This document shows positions 37,098 through 45,278 of a stretch of 64,000 nucleotides of DNA, in pieces. A program made the position numbers and the translations under genes. Positions within the stretch are counted from its first letter, which is position 1. Each line of letters begins with the position of its first letter. The notes below the pieces were generated by a model that made no database searches, was not told where the DNA came from, and was given only the letters and a program-made list of their open reading frames with translations. Location of the stretch: NCBI GenBank assembly GCA_030603745.1, contig JAUVXE010000010.1, forward strand, positions 21,535 to 85,534, read 5' to 3'. The DNA comes from Coriobacteriia bacterium (GTDB lineage Bacteria > Actinomycetota > Coriobacteriia > Anaerosomatales > SLCP01).

Positions 37098-38642
37098 ATG
37101 ACGAACGAGCGCGACACGCCCGCACGGGCGACCCATCACGATACCGCCGCCGCAGAGATCGCCGCGCTCGAGCGGGCGGTGAGCGGGGCGCGAGACGCGT
37201 TCGGCGCCCGGGCGGTCCTCGGCGGGCTCACCGATGCCGAGGGGACCCTGCGGTTCCGGGCGTCGGCGCCGGTCGGCACCGGGCTGCCCGCGCCCTGGCA
37301 CGCCGGCTCGGTCCCCGGGCTCGAGGAGGCGTTCGCGACGGGCGCCGTGACCCGGCTCGCGCCCTCCGTGGTCTCCGCGCTCCCCGGCCCGGCCGGCGAG
37401 GACGGCGCGGCGGCGGGCGAGGCGCTGCTCGTGCCCCTCGTGTCGCGCGGCGAGGCGCTCGGCGCGCTCGTGCTCGCGTTCGCTCCCGGCGTGCCGGTGC
37501 CCGAGCCCGCCGTGCTCGCGCTCCTCGGCGGACAGATCGGTCTCGCGCTCGAGGCGCTGCGCGACTGCGGCACGCTCACGCTCGAGGCGGCCGGGCTCGC
37601 CGACTGCGCGGCCCTGCTGGACCGCGTGCTCGACGTCGTCCCGGACGCGATCAAGGTGCTCGACCTCGACGGCCGGGTGCTCTACTGGAACCCGGCGAGC
37701 GAGCGTCTCTACGGCTGGAGCGCCGCCGAGGTCGAAGGCGAGCGCATGCCCCACGTCCCCGAGGACATGCGCCTGCGCGCCGTGCAGGACATCCGGCGCA
37801 TCGCCGCGAGCGGCCGGCCGGTCGAGCGCGAGGCGATCGCGAGCCGCAAGGACACCACGCCGCTCGCCCTCCGCCTGGCCGTCGCGCCCTTCCACGACCG
37901 CGACGGCCATCCCGCCGGGGTGGTCTCGGTCGCGACCGCGCTCGCCGAGGAGTGCTCGGTGGCCTCACACGGCGACGAGTTCATCGGGGCGGTCGCCCAC
38001 TCGCTCAAGGCGCCGCTGACGGCGATCGTGGGCTTCGCGCAGTTGCTCTCCCGGCCCGAGATCCTCGAGGACGCCGGCCGCAGGAACCGGACGCTCAAGG
38101 CGCTCGAGGAGCGCGGCGCGCGCATGGCCACGCTCGTCGACGACCTGCTCCTCGCGACGCGCCTCGCCGAGGAAGGCCTCGAGCTCGCCATCGAGCCCAC
38201 CGACCTCGCGGGCGTGGTGACCGAGGTGGTGTCGCGATTCGAGAAGGCGGCGCGGCACGCGCGCTTCGTGATCGACTACGACGCCTCGATGGGGCCGGTG
38301 CCGCTCGACCGGCGCCGCATCGACCAGGCCCTCTCGAGTCTCGTCGAGAACGCGGTCCGCTTCGCGCCGCCGGGCAGCGAGATCCACGTCGCGGTCCGGC
38401 TCGAGGGCGCGCAGGCGGTGGTGGAGGTCACCGACCTGGGTCCGGGGCTGGCCGAGGACGAGCGGGAGCGTGTCTTCGACCGCTACTATCGCGGGCAGGC
38501 GGGCACGAACCCCGACGCGCCGGGCCTCGGTCTGGGCCTCTATCTGGCGCGGATGATCGCCGAGGCCCACGGCGGCAGCGCGACGGTCGGCGGAGAAGCG
38601 GGTAGAGAGAGTACGTTCGGACTTCGTATCCCGGCCGGGTAG
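37098..38642 (+). CDS. Cytosolic GAF-PAS sensor histidine kinase
   Basis: The 514-residue kinase has a GAF-like domain (about 20-165), a PAS domain (DAIKVLDLDGRVLYWNPASERLYGWS, near 195-300), HisKA with VAHSLKAPLTAIVGFAQLL, and HATPase with VENAVRFAPPG, DLGPGL and GLGLGLYLARMI. The phosphoacceptor motif is HSLKAP rather than HELRTP. No membrane segment is seen. ATG at 37098 follows GGAGG, and TACACT at 37074-37079 is a likely -10 element. No response regulator is adjacent. Confidence 0.85.
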   Translation: MTNERDTPARATHHDTAAAEIAALERAVSGARDAFGARAVLGGLTDAEGTLRFRASAPVGTGLPAPWHAGSVPGLEEAFATGAVTRLAPSVVSALPGPAGEDGAAAGEALLVPLVSRGEALGALVLAFAPGVPVPEPAVLALLGGQIGLALEALRDCGTLTLEAAGLADCAALLDRVLDVVPDAIKVLDLDGRVLYWNPASERLYGWSAAEVEGERMPHVPEDMRLRAVQDIRRIAASGRPVEREAIASRKDTTPLALRLAVAPFHDRDGHPAGVVSVATALAEECSVASHGDEFIGAVAHSLKAPLTAIVGFAQLLSRPEILEDAGRRNRTLKALEERGARMATLVDDLLLATRLAEEGLELAIEPTDLAGVVTEVVSRFEKAARHARFVIDYDASMGPVPLDRRRIDQALSSLVENAVRFAPPGSEIHVAVRLEGAQAVVEVTDLGPGLAEDERERVFDRYYRGQAGTNPDAPGLGLGLYLARMIAEAHGGSATVGGEAGRESTFGLRIPAG

Positions 38643-38681
38643 TCGGCCGGCGGACGGATCGCGGTTCGAGGAGGGGCAGAC

Positions 38682-39779
38682 GTGGACCAGGATCGACGAC
38701 CCGACGACACGACGCCGACCGCGGCGCCGGGCACCACCTCAGGGGCCGGAGGCGTGCCGCCCACCGCGGTGGCTACCGCGACCCCGCCGCCTGCCGGGCC
38801 GCCCCGGCGCGGCTCGAGAGGGCTCATCGCGGCCGTGGCGGTCATCGCGGTCGTCGCGCTCGGCGTCGCGGGCTGGATGTACCTGAGCACCGCGGGCGCG
38901 CAGCGGGCCGCGGTGGAGCGGCTCGACGAGGCGACCGCGCTCGTGGAACAGGCCGACGCGGTGGTCCTCGACGTCGACGAGATCGTCCGCGCCCCGATCG
39001 ACGAGGGGCTCGGCGAGCGGGCGTCCGAGGTCGCCACGCAGGTGCCCGACGCCATCGCCGCCCTCGACGACGCGCTCGCGCTCATCGCCGAGGCGCGTCC
39101 CGACCTGCCCTCGGGCGACGTGGCCTACGCGGTCGCGCTCCGTGACTCCGCCGAGGCCCGCATCGAGATGCTCGAGCTCGCCGGCCCGATCCTCGAGGCC
39201 AACCGCAAGGCGTCGGTCGCGATCACCGCGTCGACGGCCGGCTGGGACCTGATCCTCGAGGCAGAGACGCTCTCCACGCAGGCCGCGCAGGAGTACAGCA
39301 AGCTCACCCGCGAGGGCGTCACGCGCTCGACCGATCTCGCGAACGAGGCGATCGCCAAGACGAACCAGGCGCGCGCCCTCTTCAGCGAGGCCGCGACAGG
39401 GTTCCCGGAGGTCGATTTCTCGGCCTACGTCGAGTACACGGAGAAGAAGGTCGCCGCGCTCGAGATCTCCAAACAGGCCGACGTCGCGTGGCTCAACGGC
39501 CGGATCGCCGACGCGAACACCCTCGGCGCCCAGTACAACCAGGCCGAGCAGGAGCTCGCCCAGCTCGCGGCGGCGCTGCCCTCCTCGCCCGTGGTGCTCG
39601 TCGCCGCGGCGTACGAGCAGGTCGCGACCGCGCCCACAGAGGCCTACTTCGAGGCGCGGGCCCGCGCGACCGCGGCGGACGCGCGGTTGCGGGCCACGAA
39701 CGGCGACCTCGAGAACGGCGATGGCGTCACGGAGCCGCCCGCCGAGGAGACCGGGACCGGCGAGGCGGCGCCCGAGTAG
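38682..39779 (+). CDS. Anchored helical protein of unknown function
   Basis: The 365-residue protein has a Pro/Thr/Ala-rich cytoplasmic N-terminus of about 45 residues, one membrane segment (about 48-70) and an external domain of about 270 residues that is Ala/Glu-rich and probably helical, with coiled-coil character (VERLDEATALVEQADAVVLD). The C-terminus is acidic. GTG at 38682 follows GAGGAGGGG. It follows the sensor kinase by 39 bases and may be co-transcribed. No family is recognised. Confidence 0.65.
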   Translation: MDQDRRPDDTTPTAAPGTTSGAGGVPPTAVATATPPPAGPPRRGSRGLIAAVAVIAVVALGVAGWMYLSTAGAQRAAVERLDEATALVEQADAVVLDVDEIVRAPIDEGLGERASEVATQVPDAIAALDDALALIAEARPDLPSGDVAYAVALRDSAEARIEMLELAGPILEANRKASVAITASTAGWDLILEAETLSTQAAQEYSKLTREGVTRSTDLANEAIAKTNQARALFSEAATGFPEVDFSAYVEYTEKKVAALEISKQADVAWLNGRIADANTLGAQYNQAEQELAQLAAALPSSPVVLVAAAYEQVATAPTEAYFEARARATAADARLRATNGDLENGDGVTEPPAEETGTGEAAPE

Positions 39780-39783
39780 CGCG

Positions 39784-40503
39784 TCACTCCTCGGCGTACC
39801 CGCTGCCGAGCTCGGCGAGCGCGCGCACGTCGAGGATCGTCACGCGCTTGCCGTGGACCTCGACGAGGCCGTCGTCGCGCAGGCGGGCGAAGGCGCGCGA
39901 GAGCGTCTCGGGCACGGTGCCGAGCGCGGCGGCGAGGTCACCCTTGCTCATGCCGAGCTCGATCTCGAGCCCGGTCGCCGAGGGGCGGCCCACCCCGAGG
40001 GCGCGCTGGAAGAGGTAGCGGGCGAGCCGCGCCGGGACGTCGAGCGAGAACGACTGGACGACGCTCGTGAAGTTCACGACCCGGTTCGCGAGGTCGCTGA
40101 TGACCGCGCGGGCGACCGCGGGCTCGGTCTCGATCAGCTCCCAGAGCGCCGCGCGCGGCAGCCATGCGACCGTCGCCGGCGTGGTGGCCTCGGCGTTGGC
40201 GGGGTACCGGCCGCCGGCCAGCGCCGCGACCGCCGCGACGGGGTCGCCCGCCTCCATCGTCTCGAAGAGCATCCGCTTGCCGTCGGCGCCGAGGTGGAAC
40301 ACGTGAGCCCTGCCGGCCACGAGCACGCCGAACTCGTCGGCGAGGTCGCCCTCGGTCACGAGTCGCGAGCCCCGCGGCACGTCGCGCACGCGGGCCGCGC
40401 GAGCGAGGCGCTCGACCGCCTCAGCGCTCGCGTCGCGCCACAGGCGGCACGCCCGCAGGGCGGCGAGGACGTCGGGGCGGGGGATGGAGGCGGGATCGGG
40501 CAC
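39784..40503 (-). CDS. Crp/Fnr-family regulator, HcpR/DNR-like
   Basis: The 239-residue protein has a cyclic-nucleotide-type sensor domain (residues 15-130, with GSRLVTEGDLADEFGVLVAGRAHVF), a long dimer helix and a C-terminal Crp helix-turn-helix (MSKGDLAAALGTVPETLSRAFARLRDDGLVEVHGKRVTIL). It lacks the Cys set of FNR, so it does not hold an FNR-type iron-sulfur cluster. It is divergent from the YgbA-ferredoxin-Hcp genes, which suggests a heme- or NO-responsive regulator like HcpR or DNR. Confidence 0.82.
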   Translation of the reverse strand: MPDPASIPRPDVLAALRACRLWRDASAEAVERLARAARVRDVPRGSRLVTEGDLADEFGVLVAGRAHVFHLGADGKRMLFETMEAGDPVAAVAALAGGRYPANAEATTPATVAWLPRAALWELIETEPAVARAVISDLANRVVNFTSVVQSFSLDVPARLARYLFQRALGVGRPSATGLEIELGMSKGDLAAALGTVPETLSRAFARLRDDGLVEVHGKRVTILDVRALAELGSGYAEE

Positions 40504-40545
40504 GGCACTCCTCGGCGGACGGGAGCGGCCCGTCGGGCCGGCTCG

Positions 40546-40593
40546 CGGTCGGGCGGTCTGTCGGTCGGGCGGACTGTCGGTCGGGCGGGCGGG
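40546..40593. repeat. Three tandem 16-base repeats
   Basis: CGGTCGGGCGGTCTGT (40546-40561), CGGTCGGGCGGACTGT (40562-40577) and a third, less exact copy (40578-40593) stand in tandem in the gap between the Crp/Fnr gene and its divergent target. They could be replication slippage or protein-binding sites. Confidence 0.75.
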
Positions 40594-40632
40594 AAGCGGA
40601 CCTGCGCCGCTGCGCTCAAGATTCTCGCCTTA

Positions 40633-40648
40633 CTTGACCGCCGTCAAG
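40633..40648. promoter_or_regulatory. Crp/Fnr-type operator upstream of the YgbA gene
   Basis: CTTGACCGCCGTCAAG is a near-perfect palindrome of the TTGAC-N4-GTCAA type bound by DNR/HcpR-like regulators. A -10 hexamer TAGGCT lies at 40670-40675, giving a start near 40682. The operator centre is then 41.5 bases upstream, the standard place for class II activation. The neighbouring Crp/Fnr protein is the obvious candidate to bind it. Confidence 0.7.
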
Positions 40649-40709
40649 GTGGCCGTGCGGGCCGCGGCGTAGGCTCGTCGTGTCGGCTGCGACAGAGAGG
40701 CAGGCAGGA

Positions 40710-41150
40710 GTGAGCGACCGGTTCGCCGAGAAGATGCGCGACAAGGATGTGGTGAAGGACACCCGTCTGCTCGCCGACTTCGCGGTGATCCACTGCCGGG
40801 GCCTCCACCCGCACGCCGAGCGTGCCCCGCTCGTGAGCGACGGACAGGCGCTCGGCGTCTACGGGCGAACGGCGCCCGAGGTCTGCGACGAGTGCGCGGA
40901 GCTGCTCGCGTACGCCGAGAGGCGCCGCGCCTTCTGCCCCAAGGAGCCCAAGCCGTTCTGCAGCTACTGCGACACGCACTGCTACCGGCCCGAGATGCGG
41001 GAGCGGATGCGTGACGTGATGCGCTACAGCGGCCCCCGCTCGATCCTGCGCGGGCACGCGATCGACTCGGTGCGCCACGTGATCGCCGGGCGCAAGGCGA
41101 AGCGCGAGGCCGAGGCGTCCCGGGCGACACGGGACAGCGCCGGGGAGTAG
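40710..41150 (+). CDS. ygbA: YgbA-like nitrous-oxide-stimulated-promoter family protein
   Basis: The 146-residue protein matches the PF11756 family pattern by eye: IHCRGLH, CDECAELLAYAERRRAFC, KPFCSYCDTHCYRPEMRERMRDVMRYSGPR. The conserved Cys and His suggest metal binding. E. coli YgbA belongs to the NsrR nitrosative-stress regulon. GTG at 40710 follows AGAGG at 40696-40700. It heads the plus-strand cluster with ferredoxin and hcp and lies under the Fnr-type operator. Confidence 0.85.
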   Translation: MSDRFAEKMRDKDVVKDTRLLADFAVIHCRGLHPHAERAPLVSDGQALGVYGRTAPEVCDECAELLAYAERRRAFCPKEPKPFCSYCDTHCYRPEMRERMRDVMRYSGPRSILRGHAIDSVRHVIAGRKAKREAEASRATRDSAGE

Positions 41151-41227
41151 ACGACAGCTCGACCATGACCGGCCGCACGCCGGCCGTACCGATGACAGCG
41201 AACCACCACCGAGCAGGAGGAACCACC

Positions 41228-41617
41228 ATGAGCACCGCCACCGTGACCCGCCAGATCGTCCGCATCGACGAGGAGCTCTGCAACGGCTGCGGCCTGTGCG
41301 TCTCGCCGTGCGCCGAGGGCGCCATCGAGATGGTCGACGGCAAGGCCAAGGTCATCCGCGAGGAGCTCTGCGACGGCGCGGGCTTCTGCCTCGGCGTGTG
41401 CCCCACCGGGGCGCTCACGCTCGAGTACCGCGAGACCGTCCCGTTCGACCACGACGCCGCCGAGCCGATCATGGCCGAGAAGAAGGCGAACTACCTCGCG
41501 CAGCACTGCTTCCGCTGCGGCACCTCGGAAGACGACCGTCCGCTCCTGCCGGTGCGCACCGGCGGCGAGAGCACGTGGGTCTGCACGCGCTGCATCCCGG
41601 CGCTCATCCACGGGTAG
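41228..41617 (+). CDS. Ferredoxin with two 4Fe-4S sites and C-terminal zinc-ribbon-like tail
   Basis: The 129-residue protein has the cluster motifs CNGCGLCVSPC (near residue 18) and CDGAGFCLGVCPTGAL (near 51). The second site has GAGF in place of the usual spacing residues but keeps the needed Cys. The tail has HCFRCG and CTRC, possibly another metal site. ATG at 41228 follows AGGAGG. It probably supplies electrons to Hcp, whose gene starts 70 bases later. Confidence 0.85.
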   Translation: MSTATVTRQIVRIDEELCNGCGLCVSPCAEGAIEMVDGKAKVIREELCDGAGFCLGVCPTGALTLEYRETVPFDHDAAEPIMAEKKANYLAQHCFRCGTSEDDRPLLPVRTGGESTWVCTRCIPALIHG

Positions 41618-41687
41618 GCATCAGGTATCCGCGGGAGCCGCCCGGCGGCCCCGTCCGACATGGCCGATTCACGAGGGAAGGACCGAC

Positions 41688-43313
41688 ATGTTCTGTAACC
41701 AGTGTGAACAGACCGCCAAGGGGGTCGCCTGCACCACCGTGGGCGTGTGCGGCAAGAAAGAAGACGTCTCCGCCCTGCAGGACCTGCTCGTCAACGCGTG
41801 CCGTGGGCTGTCCACGGTCGCCATCGATGCGGCCGCCCGCGGCATCGACACCACCGAGGCCGGCCGGTTCGTGGCCGACTCGCTCTTCACCACGCTCACC
41901 AACGTCGACTTCGACGCGGCCTCGATCGCCGAGAAGGTCGACGAGGCGGTGCGGCTGCGCGAGGAGATCGCGTGCGAGACGTGCGCCGAGGTCGAGGGCG
42001 CGTTCGTCGACCTCACGCCCGCCATCGGCGTCGAGGCGATGAGCGCCCAGGGCGCCGAGCTCGGCAGCCCGTGGGACACCACCCGTGACGACGACGTCCA
42101 GGCGCTCCAGCAGACCACCCTCTACGGCCTCAAGGGCGTGGCGGCCTACGCGCACCACGCCCGCGTCCTCGGCCAGGAGGACCCGGCCGTCTACGCCTAC
42201 CTCTTCAAGGCGCTCGACGCGCTCGGCGACACCTCGCTCGACCTGAACGCCTGGGTCGCGCTCACGCTCGAGTGCGGCGAGGTCAACCTGCGCACCATGG
42301 AGCTGCTCGACGCCGGCAACACCGGCACCTACGGGCACCCGGTGCCCACCGAGGTCCCTCTCGGCCACCGGCCCGACAAGGCCGTGCTCATCTCCGGCCA
42401 CGACCTGCGCGACCTGCAGCTGCTGCTCGAGCAGACCGCCGGCAAGGGCATCGACGTCTACACGCACGGCGAGATGCTGCCCACGCACGCCTACCCCGAG
42501 CTCAAGAAGCACCCTCACTTCTACGGCCACTACGGCACCGCGTGGCAGAACCAGCACAAGGAGTTCGCCGAGTTCCCCGGCGCGATCCTCATGACGACCA
42601 ACTGCCTCATGCCGCCGCGCGACGAGTACAAGGAGCGCCTGTTCACGAGCGGGCCGGTGCACTTCCCCGGCGTCCCGCACGTCGACGGCGACTTCTCGGC
42701 CGTGGTCGACAAGGCGCTCGCCATGAGCGGGTTCGCCGAGGAGACCGACGGCGGCAGCGTGCTCGTGGGCTTCGGCCGCAACACGGTGCTCGGCGTGGCG
42801 CCGCAGGTCATCGACGCGGTCAAGGACGGCGCGATCAAGCACTTCTTCCTGGTGGGCGGCTGTGACGGCGCGAAGCCGGGCCGCAACTACTACACCGAGT
42901 TCGTCGAGCAGGCCCCGGCCGACACCGTGGTGCTCACGCTCGCGTGCGGCAAGTTCCGCTTCTTCGACAAGCAGCTCGGCGACATCGGCGGCATCCCGCG
43001 CCTGCTCGACGTCGGCCAGTGCAACGACGCCTACTCCGCCATCAAGATCGCCGTCGCGCTCGCCGACGCGCTCGAGGTCGGCGTGAACGACCTGCCGCTC
43101 TCGATGATCCTGTCGTGGTACGAGCAGAAGGCCGTCGCGATCCTGCTCACCCTGCTCCACCTCGGCATCACCGACATCCGCCTCGGGCCGACCCTGCCCG
43201 CGTTCATCACCCCCAACGTCTTGCAGGTGCTCGTGGACACCTTCGACATCAAGCCCATCGCCGAGACCGCCGAAGAGGACCTGCGCACCATCCTCGGCAC
43301 CGAGGCGGCGTAA
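41688..43313 (+). CDS. hcp: Hydroxylamine reductase (hybrid cluster protein)
   Basis: Hcp reduces nitric oxide and hydroxylamine and protects anaerobes from nitrosative stress. The 541-residue protein carries the N-terminal Cys set C3, C6, C15 and C21 (CNQCEQT, CTTVGVC) of the class I-type iron-sulfur cluster. Ligands of the hybrid Ni-Fe-S-O type cluster appear in HGEMLPTHAYP, TTNCLMPP, VGGCDGAKPGRNYYTEF and LACGKFRFF. It starts with ATG 17 bases after AGGGAAGG. It lies in the cluster controlled by the Crp/Fnr protein. Confidence 0.96.
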   Translation: MFCNQCEQTAKGVACTTVGVCGKKEDVSALQDLLVNACRGLSTVAIDAAARGIDTTEAGRFVADSLFTTLTNVDFDAASIAEKVDEAVRLREEIACETCAEVEGAFVDLTPAIGVEAMSAQGAELGSPWDTTRDDDVQALQQTTLYGLKGVAAYAHHARVLGQEDPAVYAYLFKALDALGDTSLDLNAWVALTLECGEVNLRTMELLDAGNTGTYGHPVPTEVPLGHRPDKAVLISGHDLRDLQLLLEQTAGKGIDVYTHGEMLPTHAYPELKKHPHFYGHYGTAWQNQHKEFAEFPGAILMTTNCLMPPRDEYKERLFTSGPVHFPGVPHVDGDFSAVVDKALAMSGFAEETDGGSVLVGFGRNTVLGVAPQVIDAVKDGAIKHFFLVGGCDGAKPGRNYYTEFVEQAPADTVVLTLACGKFRFFDKQLGDIGGIPRLLDVGQCNDAYSAIKIAVALADALEVGVNDLPLSMILSWYEQKAVAILLTLLHLGITDIRLGPTLPAFITPNVLQVLVDTFDIKPIAETAEEDLRTILGTEAA

Positions 43314-43318
43314 GCGCC

Positions 43319-43672
43319 GTGCACCGGGTCCTCGTCATCGCGCTCGCCTCGGTCGCCGTGGCCGTCGCCATCGCCGGAGCCGCCTTCGCGTTCGGGACGC
43401 CGCAGTCACCACCCCCGCCTGCGGCGGTCCCCGCCCCCGTCCCCGCTCCCGGGATCTCCGGGAGCGGGGCGGCTCCCGGCGCCCCGGACGGCGGCGGGCA
43501 GCCGATGAGCGGCACGGTCGTGGTCGACGGCGAGGTCCCCGAGGCCGACCCGTCGAGCCCCTTCACCTTCCAGATCCCGGGGTGCCGCTGCCACAGCGAC
43601 GACCCCGCGGTGGTCGAGGAGCACGCGCAGTACCGCCTCAACCAGTGCGCCGGCTGCCACCGCAGCCGCTAG
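43319..43672 (+). CDS. Small exported protein with CxxCH heme motif
   Basis: The 117-residue protein has a signal peptide or anchor (residues 1-25, LVIALASVAVAVAIAGAAFAF), a Pro/Ala/Gly-rich linker and a C-terminal Cys/His-rich segment with GCRCH and CAGCH. CAGCH fits covalent c-type heme attachment; GCRCH does not have the normal spacing. GTG at 43319 is 5 bases after the hcp stop, so it is part of that transcript. It may be a minimal cytochrome c or a metal-binding protein; which of these is not resolved. Confidence 0.65.
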   Translation: MHRVLVIALASVAVAVAIAGAAFAFGTPQSPPPPAAVPAPVPAPGISGSGAAPGAPDGGGQPMSGTVVVDGEVPEADPSSPFTFQIPGCRCHSDDPAVVEEHAQYRLNQCAGCHRSR

Positions 43673-43730
43673 GGTGACCGTTCGCCGACGACGCGTCGCC
43701 GGGGCGGGAGCCGGGTAGTACCCTCGTAGC

Positions 43731-45182
43731 ATGGACGCGACCGAGGACACCCGACCCGCCCCCGCCGGCGCCCCCGCCGCGCGCTCCCGCGCGTGGGTCG
43801 CGCTCTCCGTCGCGGCCTCCGTGATCGTCGGCCTGGTCGCCTTCGGCGGGTTCGCGAACCACACCTACCAGGTCGGCCCCGGTCGCGTGACCGCCGAGGC
43901 GACGCTGGCGCCGCGTGGCGAGACCGCCGTGGTGGTCCCGCCGTTCGGGTCGATCTCCGCCCCCACCCACGCCGCGCCGCTGCGCTTCCGGCTCACCCTC
44001 GCCGAGGTCGACCTCGACGCCCTCCAAGCGCTCGCCGCCGGGGGCGTCCCCGACCCGGCGCTCACCGAGCAGCTGCAGGCCGACGCGCTGCGCGGGGCCC
44101 GCCGCGCGCTCGCCGAGGGACTGCTCGCCGCCGCGCTCGCCGCCGGGCTGACCGGTTGGGCGCTGCGGCACCGCTGGCGCGTGGTGGTCGCGGCGGTCGT
44201 CTGCGGCACGCTCGTGCCCGCCGCGCTGCTCGCCGCGGCATGGGCCTCCTACGACCTCGACGCCTTCCGCACCCCCTCCTACCGCGGCGCAGTCTCCTAC
44301 GCCCCGTCGCTCATCGAGCTCGTGCAGCGCCGAGCCGAGCGCGTCGACGACCTGCGCCGTCAGGTCGAGAAGCTCGTGCGCGACCTGAACGGATACTACC
44401 GCGCGCCCCAGAGCTTCGCCGCGGCGGGCGCCCTCCCCGAGACCGTCCGCGTGCTCCATGTGAGCGACATCCACCTCGACCCGGTCGGCCTCGCGCTCAC
44501 CCGCGAGCTCGCCGAGGAGTTCGACGTCGCCTTCATCGTCGACACCGGCGACATCAACCACTACGGCTCCACCGTCGAGGCGGCGGTCGCGGCGTCCCAG
44601 GTGCCCACGGGGTGGCCCTACCTCTTCGTGCCGGGCAACCACGACTCGCCGGGCATCGTCGCGGCCCTCGCTGCGCTCGACAACGTGCGCGTGCTCGACG
44701 CCTCGGCGACCGTCGAGGCGGGCGTGCGGGTCTTCGGCGTGGCCGACCCCGCGTCGCGCGGGTCGGGGGTCGAGCCCGCGGCCGGCCCCATGGAGCGCGA
44801 GGCGGCCTCCATCGCCCGGCGTCTCGGTGCGGCGGTCCGCTCGGGCGAGCCCACGCCCACCGTCATCGCGATCCATAACCCGGCGATGGTGCCGCCCTTC
44901 GAGGGCCTTGCGCCGCTCGTGCTCGTGGGGCACACGCACACGCCCGCGCTCTCCCGCCTCGGCGAGGGATGGCTGCTCGACAACGGCACCACGGGCGGCG
45001 TGCACTTCTCCGACACGCGCGAGGAGCCCCACATCCCGCACTCCGCCTCGATCCTCTACTTCACCGCCGAAGAGCCCCGCCGCCTCGTGGCGATCGACCA
45101 GATCGAGGTGTCCGGGCTCGCCGGACAGTCGTCGCTGCGACGGACCGTCATCGACGCCGATCTGCTCCACGGGGCGCAGTGA
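43731..45182 (+). CDS. Membrane metallophosphoesterase
   Basis: The 483-residue protein has a first membrane helix near 25-45, a second pair of helices around 125-170, and a calcineurin-like phosphoesterase domain from about 235: HVSDIHLDP, DTGDINHYG, PGNHDSP, IHNPAM and VGHTHTPAL carry the metal ligands. The substrate is unknown. There is no Shine-Dalgarno; TACCCT at 43719-43724 lies 6 bases upstream of ATG, suggesting a leaderless transcript. Confidence 0.85.
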   Translation: MDATEDTRPAPAGAPAARSRAWVALSVAASVIVGLVAFGGFANHTYQVGPGRVTAEATLAPRGETAVVVPPFGSISAPTHAAPLRFRLTLAEVDLDALQALAAGGVPDPALTEQLQADALRGARRALAEGLLAAALAAGLTGWALRHRWRVVVAAVVCGTLVPAALLAAAWASYDLDAFRTPSYRGAVSYAPSLIELVQRRAERVDDLRRQVEKLVRDLNGYYRAPQSFAAAGALPETVRVLHVSDIHLDPVGLALTRELAEEFDVAFIVDTGDINHYGSTVEAAVAASQVPTGWPYLFVPGNHDSPGIVAALAALDNVRVLDASATVEAGVRVFGVADPASRGSGVEPAAGPMEREAASIARRLGAAVRSGEPTPTVIAIHNPAMVPPFEGLAPLVLVGHTHTPALSRLGEGWLLDNGTTGGVHFSDTREEPHIPHSASILYFTAEEPRRLVAIDQIEVSGLAGQSSLRRTVIDADLLHGAQ

Positions 45183-45278
45183 CGCGCGGGGCGCGACCGC
45201 CGGCGGGGTGCAGTATCATGTCCTCGGATGGCGCGGCGCCGTCGCGGTGCCACGAGCCGTACGGATCCGGAGGAACGT

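Noticed and set aside
40546..40593. CRISPR-like repeat
   Set aside because: The units are directly adjacent without spacers.
43580..43600. GCRCH as a second heme site in the small exported protein
   Set aside because: The spacing C-R-C-H has one residue too few for the CxxCH motif.
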